From contig JAQTQE010000011.1 in the NCBI GenBank assembly GCA_028712365.1, positions 1 to 53,619 on the forward strand: a DNA stretch of 53,619 nt. The letters run 5' to 3'. Below are positions 44,709 through 53,619 of this stretch, piece after piece. Numbering within the stretch: the stretch's first letter is position 1; every line of letters starts with the position of its first letter. The notes below the pieces were generated by a model. The model did no database searches, was not told the origin of the DNA, and saw only the letters and a program-made list of their open reading frames with translations. The DNA is from a bacterium (lineage in GTDB: Bacteria; CAYTYR01; UBA6262). Both the position numbers and the translations under genes were made by a program.

Positions 44709-46175
44709 ATGATAAAAGAACAGCTTAAGAGATTGTTTAAGGGCAGTCTTATTTACGGTGTGGGAACTATTTTAAACCGTTTTCTATCGTTCCTGCTTTT
44801 GCCCTTGTTTACCCAGTATCTCCAGCCAGGGGATTATGGAATAATGGCCATGCTGGCGGTGCTGAATATGGTTCTCCTGGGCGTTTTTACGCTGGGTACC
44901 GGGAATTCAATGGGGATCTGTTACTTTGAGACAGAGGATAAGAACGACCGGGGGCAGATCGTCTGGACAACTTTTGTTTTACTTTTACTGAGCGCCGGGA
45001 TCCTGTTGCTGGCCGGATCTTTTTTTGCTGCCCCGCTCAGCAAGATCCTTTTAAAAACCGAGGCTTATTCTTATCTCGTGCTCATTTCCCTGGCCGGATT
45101 GGGCGTAAACATGGTCACTATGCCGTTATATTCCTTCCTGAGAATGGAGGAAAAGGCAAAAACATTTGTGTCCCTGACGACTGTTTATACCGTTCTATCA
45201 CTTGGCCTGAGTGTGTATGCCGTCGCCTATCTCCAGCGCGGCGTGAAAGGTTTTTTAGAGGCAGGTTTGGTCTCCGGGATCATAGTATTAATTATCACTT
45301 TGATCATGGTTTTGCCGGCGCTTAAGATCAGTTTGAATTTAAAGTGGATCCCTAAGCTTGTGCGGATCGGGTATCCATCGATCTTTGGAGTGGGAGCTTT
45401 TTTTGTCATTGACTGGGTTGACCGGTTGATGATACAAAGAATGGTCGGTATGGAAGAGCTGGGAATATACAGCATCGGCTATACTTTCGGCATGGTTATG
45501 ATCATTTTCGCTGAAGGGGCGTTTGGCAGCGCCTGGCCGCCGTATTTTCTATCATTCAGTAATAAAAGAGAAGAAGCGATCATCCTTTTCGGCAAGATCT
45601 TTAAATATAGTTTGTTTTTTTACGGGACTCTTGTCCTTCTTTTCTTTATGTTGGCTCGGCCATTGGTTTCCCTGCTGACCACTGCTCCATTCCATAGCGC
45701 CTATACAGTAGTAGGATTAATAGCTGCGGCTTATATGATAAAAGTACTCTACTTGCTGGTGCTTCCTGGATTTTACTATCACCAGAAATTCTATCTCCAA
45801 GCCGCCATAGAATGGGGTGCGGCGATCATTAATATAGGGTTGAACTTTTTACTTGTCCCCAGATTCCAAAAAGAAGGAGCGGCTATGGCCACCCTGCTGG
45901 CCTATCTTAGCTTACTGCTGCTGGCCTATTTGATAGGACAAAAGCTTATGCGGGTAAAATACGATTGGCCGACAATGGGGAAATTCGCTGCCTTGCTGGT
46001 GATTACAGCCGTCATCCTATCCGGTCATTTTACCGGCTCGATATTGATTAACAGTAGTATTAATGGATCCTTCTTCATAGCCTATTGTTTTATTGTATAT
46101 TTTTGTATCCTGACGCAAAACGAGCGCGGGTTCATTATGGAAAAGGTGAGAGCAATATGCCGGCGAACAAGTTAA
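44709..46175 (+). CDS. Wzx-type oligosaccharide flippase
   Basis: 488 aa with about 12-14 hydrophobic helices spread over the whole length. It opens with LFKGSLIYGVGTILNRFLSFLLLPLFTQYLQPGDYGIMA, the typical start of MOP-superfamily polysaccharide flippases. It would move the undecaprenyl-linked repeat unit across the inner membrane. Paired with the Wzy_C proteins at 31-35 kb it points to a Wzx/Wzy-dependent pathway and not an ABC exporter. Confidence 0.9.
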   Translation: MIKEQLKRLFKGSLIYGVGTILNRFLSFLLLPLFTQYLQPGDYGIMAMLAVLNMVLLGVFTLGTGNSMGICYFETEDKNDRGQIVWTTFVLLLLSAGILLLAGSFFAAPLSKILLKTEAYSYLVLISLAGLGVNMVTMPLYSFLRMEEKAKTFVSLTTVYTVLSLGLSVYAVAYLQRGVKGFLEAGLVSGIIVLIITLIMVLPALKISLNLKWIPKLVRIGYPSIFGVGAFFVIDWVDRLMIQRMVGMEELGIYSIGYTFGMVMIIFAEGAFGSAWPPYFLSFSNKREEAIILFGKIFKYSLFFYGTLVLLFFMLARPLVSLLTTAPFHSAYTVVGLIAAAYMIKVLYLLVLPGFYYHQKFYLQAAIEWGAAIINIGLNFLLVPRFQKEGAAMATLLAYLSLLLLAYLIGQKLMRVKYDWPTMGKFAALLVITAVILSGHFTGSILINSSINGSFFIAYCFIVYFCILTQNERGFIMEKVRAICRRTS

Positions 46176-46246
46176 ACAGGGTTCTCTTTATGACCAGGCG
46201 ATCATCATAGAAGAGATCGGGATGAATGGCCAAAGGGGTAAAGCTA

Positions 46247-47071
46247 ATGAATTCATTAAATCTGTCAAAGGCCGGTTCTCCAACATTATATAAAAGTATT
46301 ATTTTAGTTGGAGACAGTTATGGTATTCCTGTCTTGCTCAAATATGTGCCCCGTGACTTAGTTAAGGGTATAGTGGGCGCGAGCATTAGGCCTCAATATA
46401 TTGATGAATTAGCGAAAATTTCCCAGGAAACGGGAGTAAAGTTCTTGCTCCAACCCAAATATCATTCTTCCGGATATCCTGGCCTGGTAGAGCAGATTGC
46501 CTCTTTAAAACCAGATCTGCTAATATGCAATTCATATTCAATGATCATCAGGGAAGATATTCTGGCCCTGGTTAAATACAATGCTATTAATATCCATGAA
46601 GCGTTGTTGCCGAAGAATCGGGGAGCCAATCCGGTGCAGTGGGCAATCATTAAAGGGGAAGCCCAAACCGGCGTTACTATGCATTATTTGGATAACGGGA
46701 TTGATAGCGGGGATATTATCGCGCAAAGGAAAGTGGCCATTGACCTGAAAGACAACTGGTGTTCTTTAAAAAGCAAGTTGTCTGTACAGGCGGAGTATTT
46801 AATTAAAGAGGAAATACCAGCCATCTTGTCCGGGCAGAACGAAAGGTTACCGCAGGACAGCGCCGCCGCCACTTACAACCAAAGACTCACTCCCGCATCA
46901 CCGCGGATCGATTTTAAGGTCATGAGTGACCTGGAAGTCTATAACCTGATCAGAGCGCAGGTTAAACCTTTGTCCGGCGCGTACCTGGAACATAACGGCC
47001 AAAAAGTATACTTTAGCGATTTCGTGGGATATGAAAAAATAAAAGAACTCAGGGAAAAATATGCCTGCTAA
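46247..47071 (+). CDS. Formyltransferase (sugar N-formyltransferase-like)
   Basis: 274 aa from ATG 46247, 8 nt after AAAGGGG; ATG 46226 would add seven residues. The catalytic Asn-x-His (N115, H117 in NAINIHEALLP) is followed by RGANPVQWAI and TGVTMHYLDNGIDSGDI, the 10-formyl-THF transferase signature. It is shorter than tRNA formyltransferase and lacks its usual start, so a sugar-amine formylase like those of O-antigen loci is likely. It links the glycan to the folate pool. It overlaps wbqC by 11 nt. Confidence 0.85.
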   Translation: MNSLNLSKAGSPTLYKSIILVGDSYGIPVLLKYVPRDLVKGIVGASIRPQYIDELAKISQETGVKFLLQPKYHSSGYPGLVEQIASLKPDLLICNSYSMIIREDILALVKYNAINIHEALLPKNRGANPVQWAIIKGEAQTGVTMHYLDNGIDSGDIIAQRKVAIDLKDNWCSLKSKLSVQAEYLIKEEIPAILSGQNERLPQDSAAATYNQRLTPASPRIDFKVMSDLEVYNLIRAQVKPLSGAYLEHNGQKVYFSDFVGYEKIKELREKYAC

Positions 47072-47765
47072 GATCTGTGCCATACATCAGCCTAATTTTT
47101 TCCCCTGGTTGGGTTATTTTAACAAGATCAAGCGCTGCGACAAATTTATAATATTGGACGATGTCCAATTCCCTAAAACCGGCAGTACCTGGTTAAACCA
47201 TGTGGCCATAAATATTCAGGGCCAGAAAAAATGGATCACCGCGCCAGTAGTCAGAAAACATGGGGTCTGGAGCGTTCAGGAAACTTGTTTTTTAGAAACC
47301 GCCTGGCGCGCCAATATCAAAAAAACCTTGCAGATGAATTATGCCAAGGCTGGTCATTTCAGCGAGATCAGGGATTTTATTTTTACGTTGATCGATTTTC
47401 CCTCAAATAAGTTACTGGAGTATAACCTGAACGCGTTGTTCAAGATCGGTGAGCTCCTCCAGCTGGGATTCAGGAATAAAATTGAAATGGCTTCGTCCTT
47501 TAATGCCAATTCAACCGCCACTCAAAGGCTGGTGGATATTGTTAAAGCCAGCGGCTGCGCTATCTACTTGTCAGGCGGGGGAGCCGGGAGTTATCAGGAA
47601 GATGATAAGTTTGCCAGTGCCGGGATCAAGCTGGTTTACCAGGATTATCAGCCCCAGCCATACCAGCAGGTTAACGCTGATAATTTTATCTCCGGGCTGT
47701 CTATGATCGATGTGCTGATGAATTGCGGCATTGAATCAACTAGTAAGCTGTTAAGCTCAAGGTAG
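47061..47765 (+). CDS. WbqC-like family protein
   Basis: 234 aa. It begins KICAIHQPNFFPWLGYFNKI, then DKFIILDDVQFPKTGSTWLNH, the defining WbqC signature, with IYLSGGGAGSYQEDDKF near the end. WbqC proteins are found in O-antigen and capsule loci. Their reaction is not settled to my knowledge; aminoacyl or amino-sugar modification has been suggested. Coupled to the formyltransferase by overlap, it may act on the same residue. Confidence 0.88.
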   Translation: MPAKICAIHQPNFFPWLGYFNKIKRCDKFIILDDVQFPKTGSTWLNHVAINIQGQKKWITAPVVRKHGVWSVQETCFLETAWRANIKKTLQMNYAKAGHFSEIRDFIFTLIDFPSNKLLEYNLNALFKIGELLQLGFRNKIEMASSFNANSTATQRLVDIVKASGCAIYLSGGGAGSYQEDDKFASAGIKLVYQDYQPQPYQQVNADNFISGLSMIDVLMNCGIESTSKLLSSR

Positions 47766-47776
47766 AGAGAATATAT

Positions 47777-48991
47777 ATGCGATCACTGGCTGATAAAGCG
47801 TTCAAAGGAAGAGTGCTGTTCGTGGGGCAGTCTTATTACCACAATTGGTATCTTTCCAGGGAGTTGCGTAAATTAGGCTGGAAAGCCGATGTGTTGAATT
47901 GGGACCCGGGTGAAAAAAGCCAGATCTATTATCACGGCGAAGATTTTAAGTTTGTTTACCACGGTAAAAAAGTAAGCATCAAGTCAATGATCGCGTTGTT
48001 CCGGCACCTTGTTTTTTACTTTAGATCGTTAATGAACTATGATCTTTATCATTTTAGTAACGCCCATGAAATGCAATTCGGGTCAGATGTCCATTACTTG
48101 TTTAAAAAATTATTCGCTGAATATGCGGAAATCGGTTTATTAAAGAAATTTGGCCGGAAAATCGTTTATGCGAATAATGGCTGTTTGGACGGGGTGGCCC
48201 AGACTTCTTTCAGTAAATGGGGCCCGGAATGCGTTTGCGCTATCTGCCGCTGGCAGAATGTCCCTGCTGTCTGCAGTGATGCAAGGAACCTGGCCTGGGG
48301 TAAAATAAGGAACCGCTTGGCGGATTATCAGCTCACGATCGGCGGTAACCGGGTGGACTATAATAACGATCCTCTTGTTCATGAGGTGCCCCAATACTAT
48401 TGCTTAGACCAGGATCTTTGGGCTCCGGAATTGCCTGTTCCGGAAAAATACCGTTTGTCTTATCCTCAAGAGGTTATTAAAATTTATCATGCGGTCGGGA
48501 ATTTTGCATCACGATCGGCAGCACTGAGCAAAAACATCAAATGCACGCATATTTATCTGCCGGTAATTGAGAGATTAAAGGCGGAAGGCCATAAAGTGGA
48601 ACTGGTCTTTTTTCATGACGTGCCGAATAAAATAGTGCGGTATTACCAGGCGCAGGCTGATATTGTGGTAGATATGCTGACTTATGGCTGGTTCGGGGCC
48701 AATGTCCGTGAAGGGATGATGCTGGGGAAACCCTGTGTTTGTTTTTTACGTCCTGAATGGATCGAAAGTATACGGCGGGAAGTCCCGGATTACGTCAAAG
48801 AACTGCCTGTGGTCAATGCTACTCCCGGGACCGTATATGAGGTTTTAAAGGATTTGATCGAGCATCCGGAAAAACGGCGGGAAATAGGCCGGCGTAGCCG
48901 GGAGTTTGCGGTAAAATGGCATTCAGCCGTAGCTGGAGCTAGAAAGCTGGACCAGATCTACTCAGAGTTATTGCATCTTAAAACAAATTGA
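47777..48991 (+). CDS. Glycosyltransferase (GT4/GT-B-like)
   Basis: 404 aa. The N-terminal half (VLFVGQSYYHNWYLSRELRKLGW) looks like a GT-B acceptor domain. The C-terminal half (IYHAVGNFASRSAALSKNIKCTH, then DMLTYGWFGANVREGMMLGKPCVCFLRPEW) resembles the GT4 donor-binding region with an acidic residue in the E-G-M-x-x-G-K-P segment. A cluster of cysteines (CVCAICRWQNVPAVC) near residue 155-170 is unusual and may bind a metal. Donor and acceptor are unknown. Confidence 0.78.
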   Translation: MRSLADKAFKGRVLFVGQSYYHNWYLSRELRKLGWKADVLNWDPGEKSQIYYHGEDFKFVYHGKKVSIKSMIALFRHLVFYFRSLMNYDLYHFSNAHEMQFGSDVHYLFKKLFAEYAEIGLLKKFGRKIVYANNGCLDGVAQTSFSKWGPECVCAICRWQNVPAVCSDARNLAWGKIRNRLADYQLTIGGNRVDYNNDPLVHEVPQYYCLDQDLWAPELPVPEKYRLSYPQEVIKIYHAVGNFASRSAALSKNIKCTHIYLPVIERLKAEGHKVELVFFHDVPNKIVRYYQAQADIVVDMLTYGWFGANVREGMMLGKPCVCFLRPEWIESIRREVPDYVKELPVVNATPGTVYEVLKDLIEHPEKRREIGRRSREFAVKWHSAVAGARKLDQIYSELLHLKTN

Positions 48992-49000
48992 AAGGCGCTT

Positions 49001-50902
49001 ATGTGTGGCATTGCGGGAATATTCAAACTAGACCATAGCTCCTATCGCGACCTCGATCGTCATCTTCAGGTCATGAATAAGATCCAGGCATATCGCGGAC
49101 CTGATGGTGAAGGCACCTGGACGCATAAAAATAATTTTATCGGCTTAGCCCACCGTCGCCTGAGTATTATTGACTTGCGTACTGGCGCTCAGCCAATGAT
49201 GGGAAATAACGGCAATATTATCTGTTATAACGGTGAAATTTATAATTATATAGAACTGAAAGAGGAATTAACGGATTACCAATACCGCACGACTTCTGAT
49301 ACCGAGGTGATCCTGGCCGCTTACCAGAAATGGGGCAGTGGCTGCGTGGCTCACTTAAAAGGAATGTTTTCCTTTGCCATTTGGGATGAAGCAAAAAAGC
49401 AATTGTTCTGTGCCCGGGACAGGTTTGGGATAAAACCATTTTATTATGCTATTCAGGATGGAGTGTTTTACTTTGCTTCGGAGTCTAAGACCCTGCTGCC
49501 ATTCCTAAAAGAAGTAACCATTAACCTGGAAGCGCTAAAAGAATATTTGGTTTTCCAGTTTTATCTGAACGGTAAAACTCTCTTTGGCGGCATCAACGAA
49601 TTATTACCGGCGCACCAATTGACCGTCAAAGACGGGAAGCCGCGGATAGAAAGATATTGGGAAGTTTATTATAACCTGGATTTTAATCATCCCGCGGCAT
49701 ATTTCGAAGAAAAATTAAGGTTTTTATTGACAGCTTCAGTCCAGGAACAGGTCCGGAGCGATGTCCCCGTAGGCGCTTATCTCAGCGGCGGTATTGATTC
49801 CAGTTTGATCGCGTCCCTTTCCAGCCAGTATTTAAAAGGGCAAGAGCTTCAGGCTTTTCACGGCCGCTTTCTTTCGCCGGATAATGCTTATGACGAAAGT
49901 AAATACGCCGCCCTGCTGGCCGCGGAAAAAGGTTTTACCTTGCACCAGGTGGATATTACCAGCCGGGATTTCGCGGAGGTGATCCAAAAAGTCATCTATC
50001 ACCTGGACTATCCTATCGCCGGTCCAGGGTCCTTCCCGCAATTTATGGTATCCAAATTGGCGGCCAGTCATCGTAAGGTGGTCTTGGGCGGACAGGGCGG
50101 GGACGAGGTCTTTGGCGGTTATGTAAGATATTTGATCGCTTATTTTGAACAATGCATCAAGGGAGCGATCGATGGTACTTTGCATAATGGTAATTTTGTG
50201 GTTACTTATGAATCTATAATCCCTAATCTTCCGATGTTGAGTAATTACAAGCCGCTATTGCAGGAATTCTGGCAGGAAGGACTTTTTGAGTCCCTGGACA
50301 AGAGATACTTCCGTTTAGTGAATCGCGCTACCCACCTGGGGAAAGAGATCAATTGGCAGGCGATCGGGGAATTTCCTGTTTTTGAAACGTTCCAGGGAGT
50401 ATTCAACGGTAACAATGTAGGTAAAGAATCCTATTTCGATAAAATGACCCATTTTGATTTTAAGACCCTGCTGCCGGCGTTATTGCATGTTGAGGACCGG
50501 ATGAGCATGGCCCATGGCCTTGAATCCAGGGTTCCTTTCCTGGACCATGAAGTAGTGGAGTTTGCCGCCACTATCCCGGCTGATATTAAATTCAAAGATG
50601 GGAAACTCAAAATGATACTGCTGGATTCGATGAAAAGTCATTTACCTGAAGGGATAGTGAACAGGAAAGATAAAATGGGTTTCCCCGTGCCCTTGATCGA
50701 GTGGTCAGATCATGAACTGAAAGATTTTATTTTCGATATTTTCAATACGCCGGACCGCTTCTTTCTCAACAAGAAGGAAATTATCAAGAATATCTCAAAG
50801 GAACCGAAATTCGGCCGGAAGCTGTGGGGATTGCTTTCGCTGGAACTTTGGTGCCGTGAGTTTATCGATAAGCAACAGCATTATAAAAAAATGATTGCAT
50901 AG
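49001..50902 (+). CDS. Asparagine synthetase-like amidotransferase, copy 2
   Basis: 633 aa. It has catalytic Cys2 (MCGIAGIF), YRGPDGEGTW, YNGEIYNYIELK, the PP-loop SGGIDSS (262-268), GGQGGDEVFGGY and GLESRVPFLDHEVVEFAA. It is intact and clearly different from copy 1, so it is not a recent duplicate. Next to two NDP-sugar epimerases it recalls the WbmF/G/H-WbmI order of the Bordetella O-antigen locus, where a uronamide is made. Two copies in one locus suggest two separate amidations. Confidence 0.87.
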   Translation: MCGIAGIFKLDHSSYRDLDRHLQVMNKIQAYRGPDGEGTWTHKNNFIGLAHRRLSIIDLRTGAQPMMGNNGNIICYNGEIYNYIELKEELTDYQYRTTSDTEVILAAYQKWGSGCVAHLKGMFSFAIWDEAKKQLFCARDRFGIKPFYYAIQDGVFYFASESKTLLPFLKEVTINLEALKEYLVFQFYLNGKTLFGGINELLPAHQLTVKDGKPRIERYWEVYYNLDFNHPAAYFEEKLRFLLTASVQEQVRSDVPVGAYLSGGIDSSLIASLSSQYLKGQELQAFHGRFLSPDNAYDESKYAALLAAEKGFTLHQVDITSRDFAEVIQKVIYHLDYPIAGPGSFPQFMVSKLAASHRKVVLGGQGGDEVFGGYVRYLIAYFEQCIKGAIDGTLHNGNFVVTYESIIPNLPMLSNYKPLLQEFWQEGLFESLDKRYFRLVNRATHLGKEINWQAIGEFPVFETFQGVFNGNNVGKESYFDKMTHFDFKTLLPALLHVEDRMSMAHGLESRVPFLDHEVVEFAATIPADIKFKDGKLKMILLDSMKSHLPEGIVNRKDKMGFPVPLIEWSDHELKDFIFDIFNTPDRFFLNKKEIIKNISKEPKFGRKLWGLLSLELWCREFIDKQQHYKKMIA

Positions 50903-50911
50903 GATGATAAC

Positions 50912-51862
50912 ATGAAAATCTTAATTACCGGGGGTGCCGGTTTTATCGGGTCGAACCTCACTGATAAATTGCTGGCCCAGGGAGAGCAAGTGCTGGTCAT
51001 TGATAACTATGCCACTGGCCGGAGAGACAACTTAACGCCGCATAAAAATCTGAAAGTGGTAGAAGGGAGCATTGCCGATCAAAGACTGGTGCAAAAGTGT
51101 TTTGCCGAGTTTGGACCGGATCAGGTCGTGCATGCTGCTGCCGCTTACAAAGATCCGGATAATTGGGTAGAAGATACCATGACTAATATCCTGGGCGCGG
51201 TCAATATAGTGACGGCGGCCAAAAAAGCCGGGATCAAACGGCTTATTTATTTTCAAACTTCGCTTTGCTACGGCCTGAAACCGCTGGAACAACCGATCAC
51301 TTTAAAGCATCCATTGTATTCCGGCGGATACAGCGGCGGCAGTAGTTACGCTATTTCCAAGACAGCGGCAGAGTTATATATCGAATTGAGCGGGCTTGAC
51401 TTCATTTCGTTCCGCCTGGCCAATGCTTATGGCCCGAGGAACCTCAGCGGGCCGTTGCCGACGTTCTATACCCGGCTTACTAACAAGAAACCATGCTTTG
51501 TCATGGATACGCGCCGGGATTTTATTTTCATCGAGGACCTTCTAGCTGTCGTAATAAAAGCTTTAGCCGGCCGGGGAGAAAAAGGTTACTATCACGTCTC
51601 TAGTGGATCTGATTACGCGATCAAGGAGTTATTTGACGCCACGGTAAAGGCGCTGGATCTCAAGCTGGAAAAAGAAGTAGAAGTGCGACCCAGGAGCCAG
51701 GATGATGTTTTCACTATTCTACTGGATCCAGCCAAGACCAACCGTGATTTTGACTGGCAGACCAGCACTCCGTTGGAGACGGGGATAAAAAGCACCATTG
51801 AGTGGTATAAGAAATATGGCGTCAGCCAGACCTTCACCCATTTAAAACAGGACGGGAAATAG
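50912..51862 (+). CDS. NAD-dependent sugar epimerase/dehydratase (SDR), first
   Basis: 316 aa. The Rossmann loop GGAGFIG (7-13) and the Tyr146/Lys150 pair in SSYAISKTAAE are intact, and RDFIFIEDL is the usual later motif. QTSLCYG in place of SSSAVYG is a feature of the WbmG/WbmF-like group. It is probably a 4-epimerase or 2-epimerase acting on a UDP-sugar. Its stop overlaps the next start (TAGTG). Confidence 0.85.
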   Translation: MKILITGGAGFIGSNLTDKLLAQGEQVLVIDNYATGRRDNLTPHKNLKVVEGSIADQRLVQKCFAEFGPDQVVHAAAAYKDPDNWVEDTMTNILGAVNIVTAAKKAGIKRLIYFQTSLCYGLKPLEQPITLKHPLYSGGYSGGSSYAISKTAAELYIELSGLDFISFRLANAYGPRNLSGPLPTFYTRLTNKKPCFVMDTRRDFIFIEDLLAVVIKALAGRGEKGYYHVSSGSDYAIKELFDATVKALDLKLEKEVEVRPRSQDDVFTILLDPAKTNRDFDWQTSTPLETGIKSTIEWYKKYGVSQTFTHLKQDGK

Positions 51863-51867
51863 TGAGC

Positions 51868-52920
51868 ATGAGCAAACATCCTTGGGAAGGCACGGAAGTT
51901 TTGATCAGTGGCGGTGCTGGTTTTGTCGGTGGCAATTTGGTGCGGATGTTGCTGGCCTCAGGCCATAGAATGAAGATCACAGTAGTGGATAATCTCTTAT
52001 CCGCGGAGAAAAACAATATACCGGCGGACCGCCGGGTGCATTTACTGCATGGTTCGATCGCGGCTAACCGCATCTTGGCGCAGATCACTGACCGGTTCCA
52101 GTATATTTTCCATCTGGCTACTTTCCACGGTAACCAGAATTCGATCTGCGACCCTTTGGCTGACCATGAGAATAATACCCTGACCACCCTGAAATTAATG
52201 AATCATTTAAAAGGTTTCCGGCAAGTACGGAAACTGGTTTATTCGTCTGCCGGGTGTGCCAGCGCGGTAAAGACCTTTGGCACTCCTAAGTCTACCAGGG
52301 AAGACGCTCCTATTTCATTGGTACAGGACAGCCCTTATTCTATCTCTAAGATCATTGGTGAATTTTACGCGATGTATTTCTACCGCCAATACGGGTTATC
52401 GGCAGTGCGGGCCCGTTTTCAAAATGTCTATGGCCCCGGGGAAATATTGGGCGCGGGTAAATGGAGAGGTACTGCCGCGACGGTCTGGCGTAATGTCATT
52501 CCAGTGTTCATTTACAAAGCCTTGAACCGGTTACCGCTGCCGGTTGAAAACAAGGGCGTAGCTACCAGGGATTTTATTTATGTCGAGGATATTTGCCGTG
52601 GTTTAATGGCTTGTGCCCTAAAAGGCAGACCAGGAGAAGCTTATAACCTGGCCAGTGGCAAACAGACAAAGATCCTTGACCTGGCGCTGGCTATCAATGA
52701 ACTTACCGGTAATGCGGCTGGCCTAAAATTACTGCCGCGGCGCTCTTGGGATAATTCCGGCAAAAGATTTGGCGATACGCGCAAAGCACGAGCGGAAATA
52801 GATTTTCGGGCAGCGGTTGGCCTCAGGGAAGGTTTACAGGAAACCATTGCCTGGACCCGGGAAAATCTCCCAGTGATCAATAAATGCATTAATAAGCACG
52901 GGAAGCATATGGGGCTATGA
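51868..52920 (+). CDS. NAD-dependent sugar epimerase/dehydratase (SDR), second
   Basis: 350 aa from ATG 51868; GTG 51862 overlapping the previous stop is possible. The Rossmann loop GGAGFVG (15-21), SSAGC, Tyr157/Lys161 in YSISK and RDFIYVEDI are present. It resembles extended SDRs of O-antigen clusters such as WbmF. Together with the preceding SDR it could convert the gluco or manno series to another epimer. It ends by overlapping the next gene (ATGA). Confidence 0.85.
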   Translation: MSKHPWEGTEVLISGGAGFVGGNLVRMLLASGHRMKITVVDNLLSAEKNNIPADRRVHLLHGSIAANRILAQITDRFQYIFHLATFHGNQNSICDPLADHENNTLTTLKLMNHLKGFRQVRKLVYSSAGCASAVKTFGTPKSTREDAPISLVQDSPYSISKIIGEFYAMYFYRQYGLSAVRARFQNVYGPGEILGAGKWRGTAATVWRNVIPVFIYKALNRLPLPVENKGVATRDFIYVEDICRGLMACALKGRPGEAYNLASGKQTKILDLALAINELTGNAAGLKLLPRRSWDNSGKRFGDTRKARAEIDFRAAVGLREGLQETIAWTRENLPVINKCINKHGKHMGL

Positions 52921-53619
52921 GCTTTTCAAAGATTAAGACCCTGGTATTATACGCGGAGTATACCGACCAATTATCGTATTTTGATGATTGGCTGGATGCT
53001 GTCCGGTCATATCCTGAATTTACTACGACAGCGATCAATATTTGTAAAAAGAATGATTCGGCCGAGATAAAGAAGCTAATGGCCGCGCACGATTTTGTGA
53101 TCTTGCTTCATTCGGTCCTGGGTGACACGCAGAAATTCGTGGCTCCCTTAAAAGACGTCTTAAGAGAAAGAAAAGCTAAGCTTTTAGCCTTCGTTGGCAA
53201 TGAAGTGAACCTGCCGTTAATGCCGCTGCGGGATAAGATCCAGTTTCTTAGCGATATCCGGGCGGAGTTTATCGGGACCCAGTTGCCGCTGGCTGCCGGC
53301 CAGTGGCTTTACAGTGCATGTAAAGAAACCCGGATAGTGGCTCTGCCGCACGCCTTGAATCCGGATATGTTTTTCCCCGCTGTCGCTATGGAGAAAAGAC
53401 CGATCGATATCGGTACCAGAACATACGAATATGGCCCCTATATGGGTGATAACGAAAGAAACAAGCTGTTGCAATTTTTTGCCACGCATAAATTCGCTGA
53501 TCAATTAGTGGTAGATTTAAGCGCCAAATCGAGATTTGGTCGCCAGGGTTGGGCGGCCTTCTTAAATGATTGTAAAGGTACGGTCGCTACTGAAGCCGGT
53601 TCTTATTACCTGGAGAAAG
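52917..53619 (+). CDS. Probable glycosyltransferase (3' partial, runs off the window)
   Basis: The ATG at 52917 overlaps the previous stop (ATGA) and the frame stays open for 234 codons to the window end. It begins MSFSKIKTLVLYAEYTDQLSYF. Later it has LLHSVLGDTQ, ALPHALNPDMFFP and SRFGRQGWAAFLNDCKGTVATEAGSYYLE. The His-Ala-Leu-Asn-Pro segment and the final part resemble GT-B glycosyltransferases of the CgeB-like or GT1/GT4 type, in which this region lies near the donor site. Its position at the end of the glycan locus supports this. The C-terminal part is not visible. Confidence 0.65.
   Translation, partial: MSFSKIKTLVLYAEYTDQLSYFDDWLDAVRSYPEFTTTAINICKKNDSAEIKKLMAAHDFVILLHSVLGDTQKFVAPLKDVLRERKAKLLAFVGNEVNLPLMPLRDKIQFLSDIRAEFIGTQLPLAAGQWLYSACKETRIVALPHALNPDMFFPAVAMEKRPIDIGTRTYEYGPYMGDNERNKLLQFFATHKFADQLVVDLSAKSRFGRQGWAAFLNDCKGTVATEAGSYYLEK

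Noticed and set aside
46176-46246. Small gene between the flippase and the formyltransferase
   Set aside because: Only short frames exist and none has a start with plausible length; it looks like ordinary leader sequence.

Overview
The window looks like the chromosome of an uncultivated, anaerobic, diderm (outer-membrane-bearing) bacterium. Evidence for a diderm is the secretin PilQ, a PorV-like outer-membrane protein and an O-antigen-type polysaccharide locus. A MetH-MetV-MetF block plus Pta suggests folate-linked one-carbon and acetyl-CoA chemistry of the Wood-Ljungdahl kind. Intergenic palindromes built on CCTGCC/GGCAGG and secreted proteins ending in FlgD-like domains are features I associate with candidate phyla such as Omnitrophota and their neighbours. 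That placement is an impression and not a result. Every gene except rpmB is on the plus strand. No rRNA, tRNA, CRISPR array, intact insertion sequence or phage gene was seen. There is no gene-free stretch over 300 bp; the longest is the rpmB-recG divergent region (5475-5720).

1-5.3 kb: the end of a methionine-synthase-like methyltransferase (homocysteine, pterin and B12 domains, no AdoMet-activation domain), metV, metF, a MIP18/DUF59 protein, an RseC-family membrane protein and a PorV-like barrel. 5.3-9.4 kb: housekeeping genes rpmB (minus strand), recG, coaD and pta.

9.4-30.4 kb: an almost complete type IV pilus locus in the order pilB, pilT, pilC, pilA, pilD, three minor pilins (PilV-, PilX- and PilW-like), a membrane TPR protein, two very large secreted proteins, then pilM, pilN, pilO, pilP and pilQ. 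It closes with a strong intrinsic terminator. Good sigma70-like promoters (TTGACA, 17-bp spacer) precede pilA, the PilV-like gene and pilM, so the locus is probably read as several units. The first large secreted protein has seven N-terminal repeats that look like a beta-propeller. Its place right after the minor pilins suggests a PilY1-like tip adhesin.

30.5-53.6 kb: a surface polysaccharide locus. It starts with a TPR protein and two O-antigen-ligase/polymerase proteins with C-terminal TPRs. After a near-consensus promoter (34832-34860) come methyltransferases, a WbpE/WbpI/WbpB-WbpD set for a 2,3-diacetamido uronic-acid sugar, a second DegT aminotransferase, a hexapeptide acyltransferase, two asparagine-synthetase-like amidotransferases, a deacetylase, a Wzx flippase, a sugar formyltransferase, WbqC, glycosyltransferases and two NDP-sugar epimerases. 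The last gene runs off the window. Together they could build, amidate, formylate, flip, polymerise and ligate an unusual aminouronic-acid glycan.
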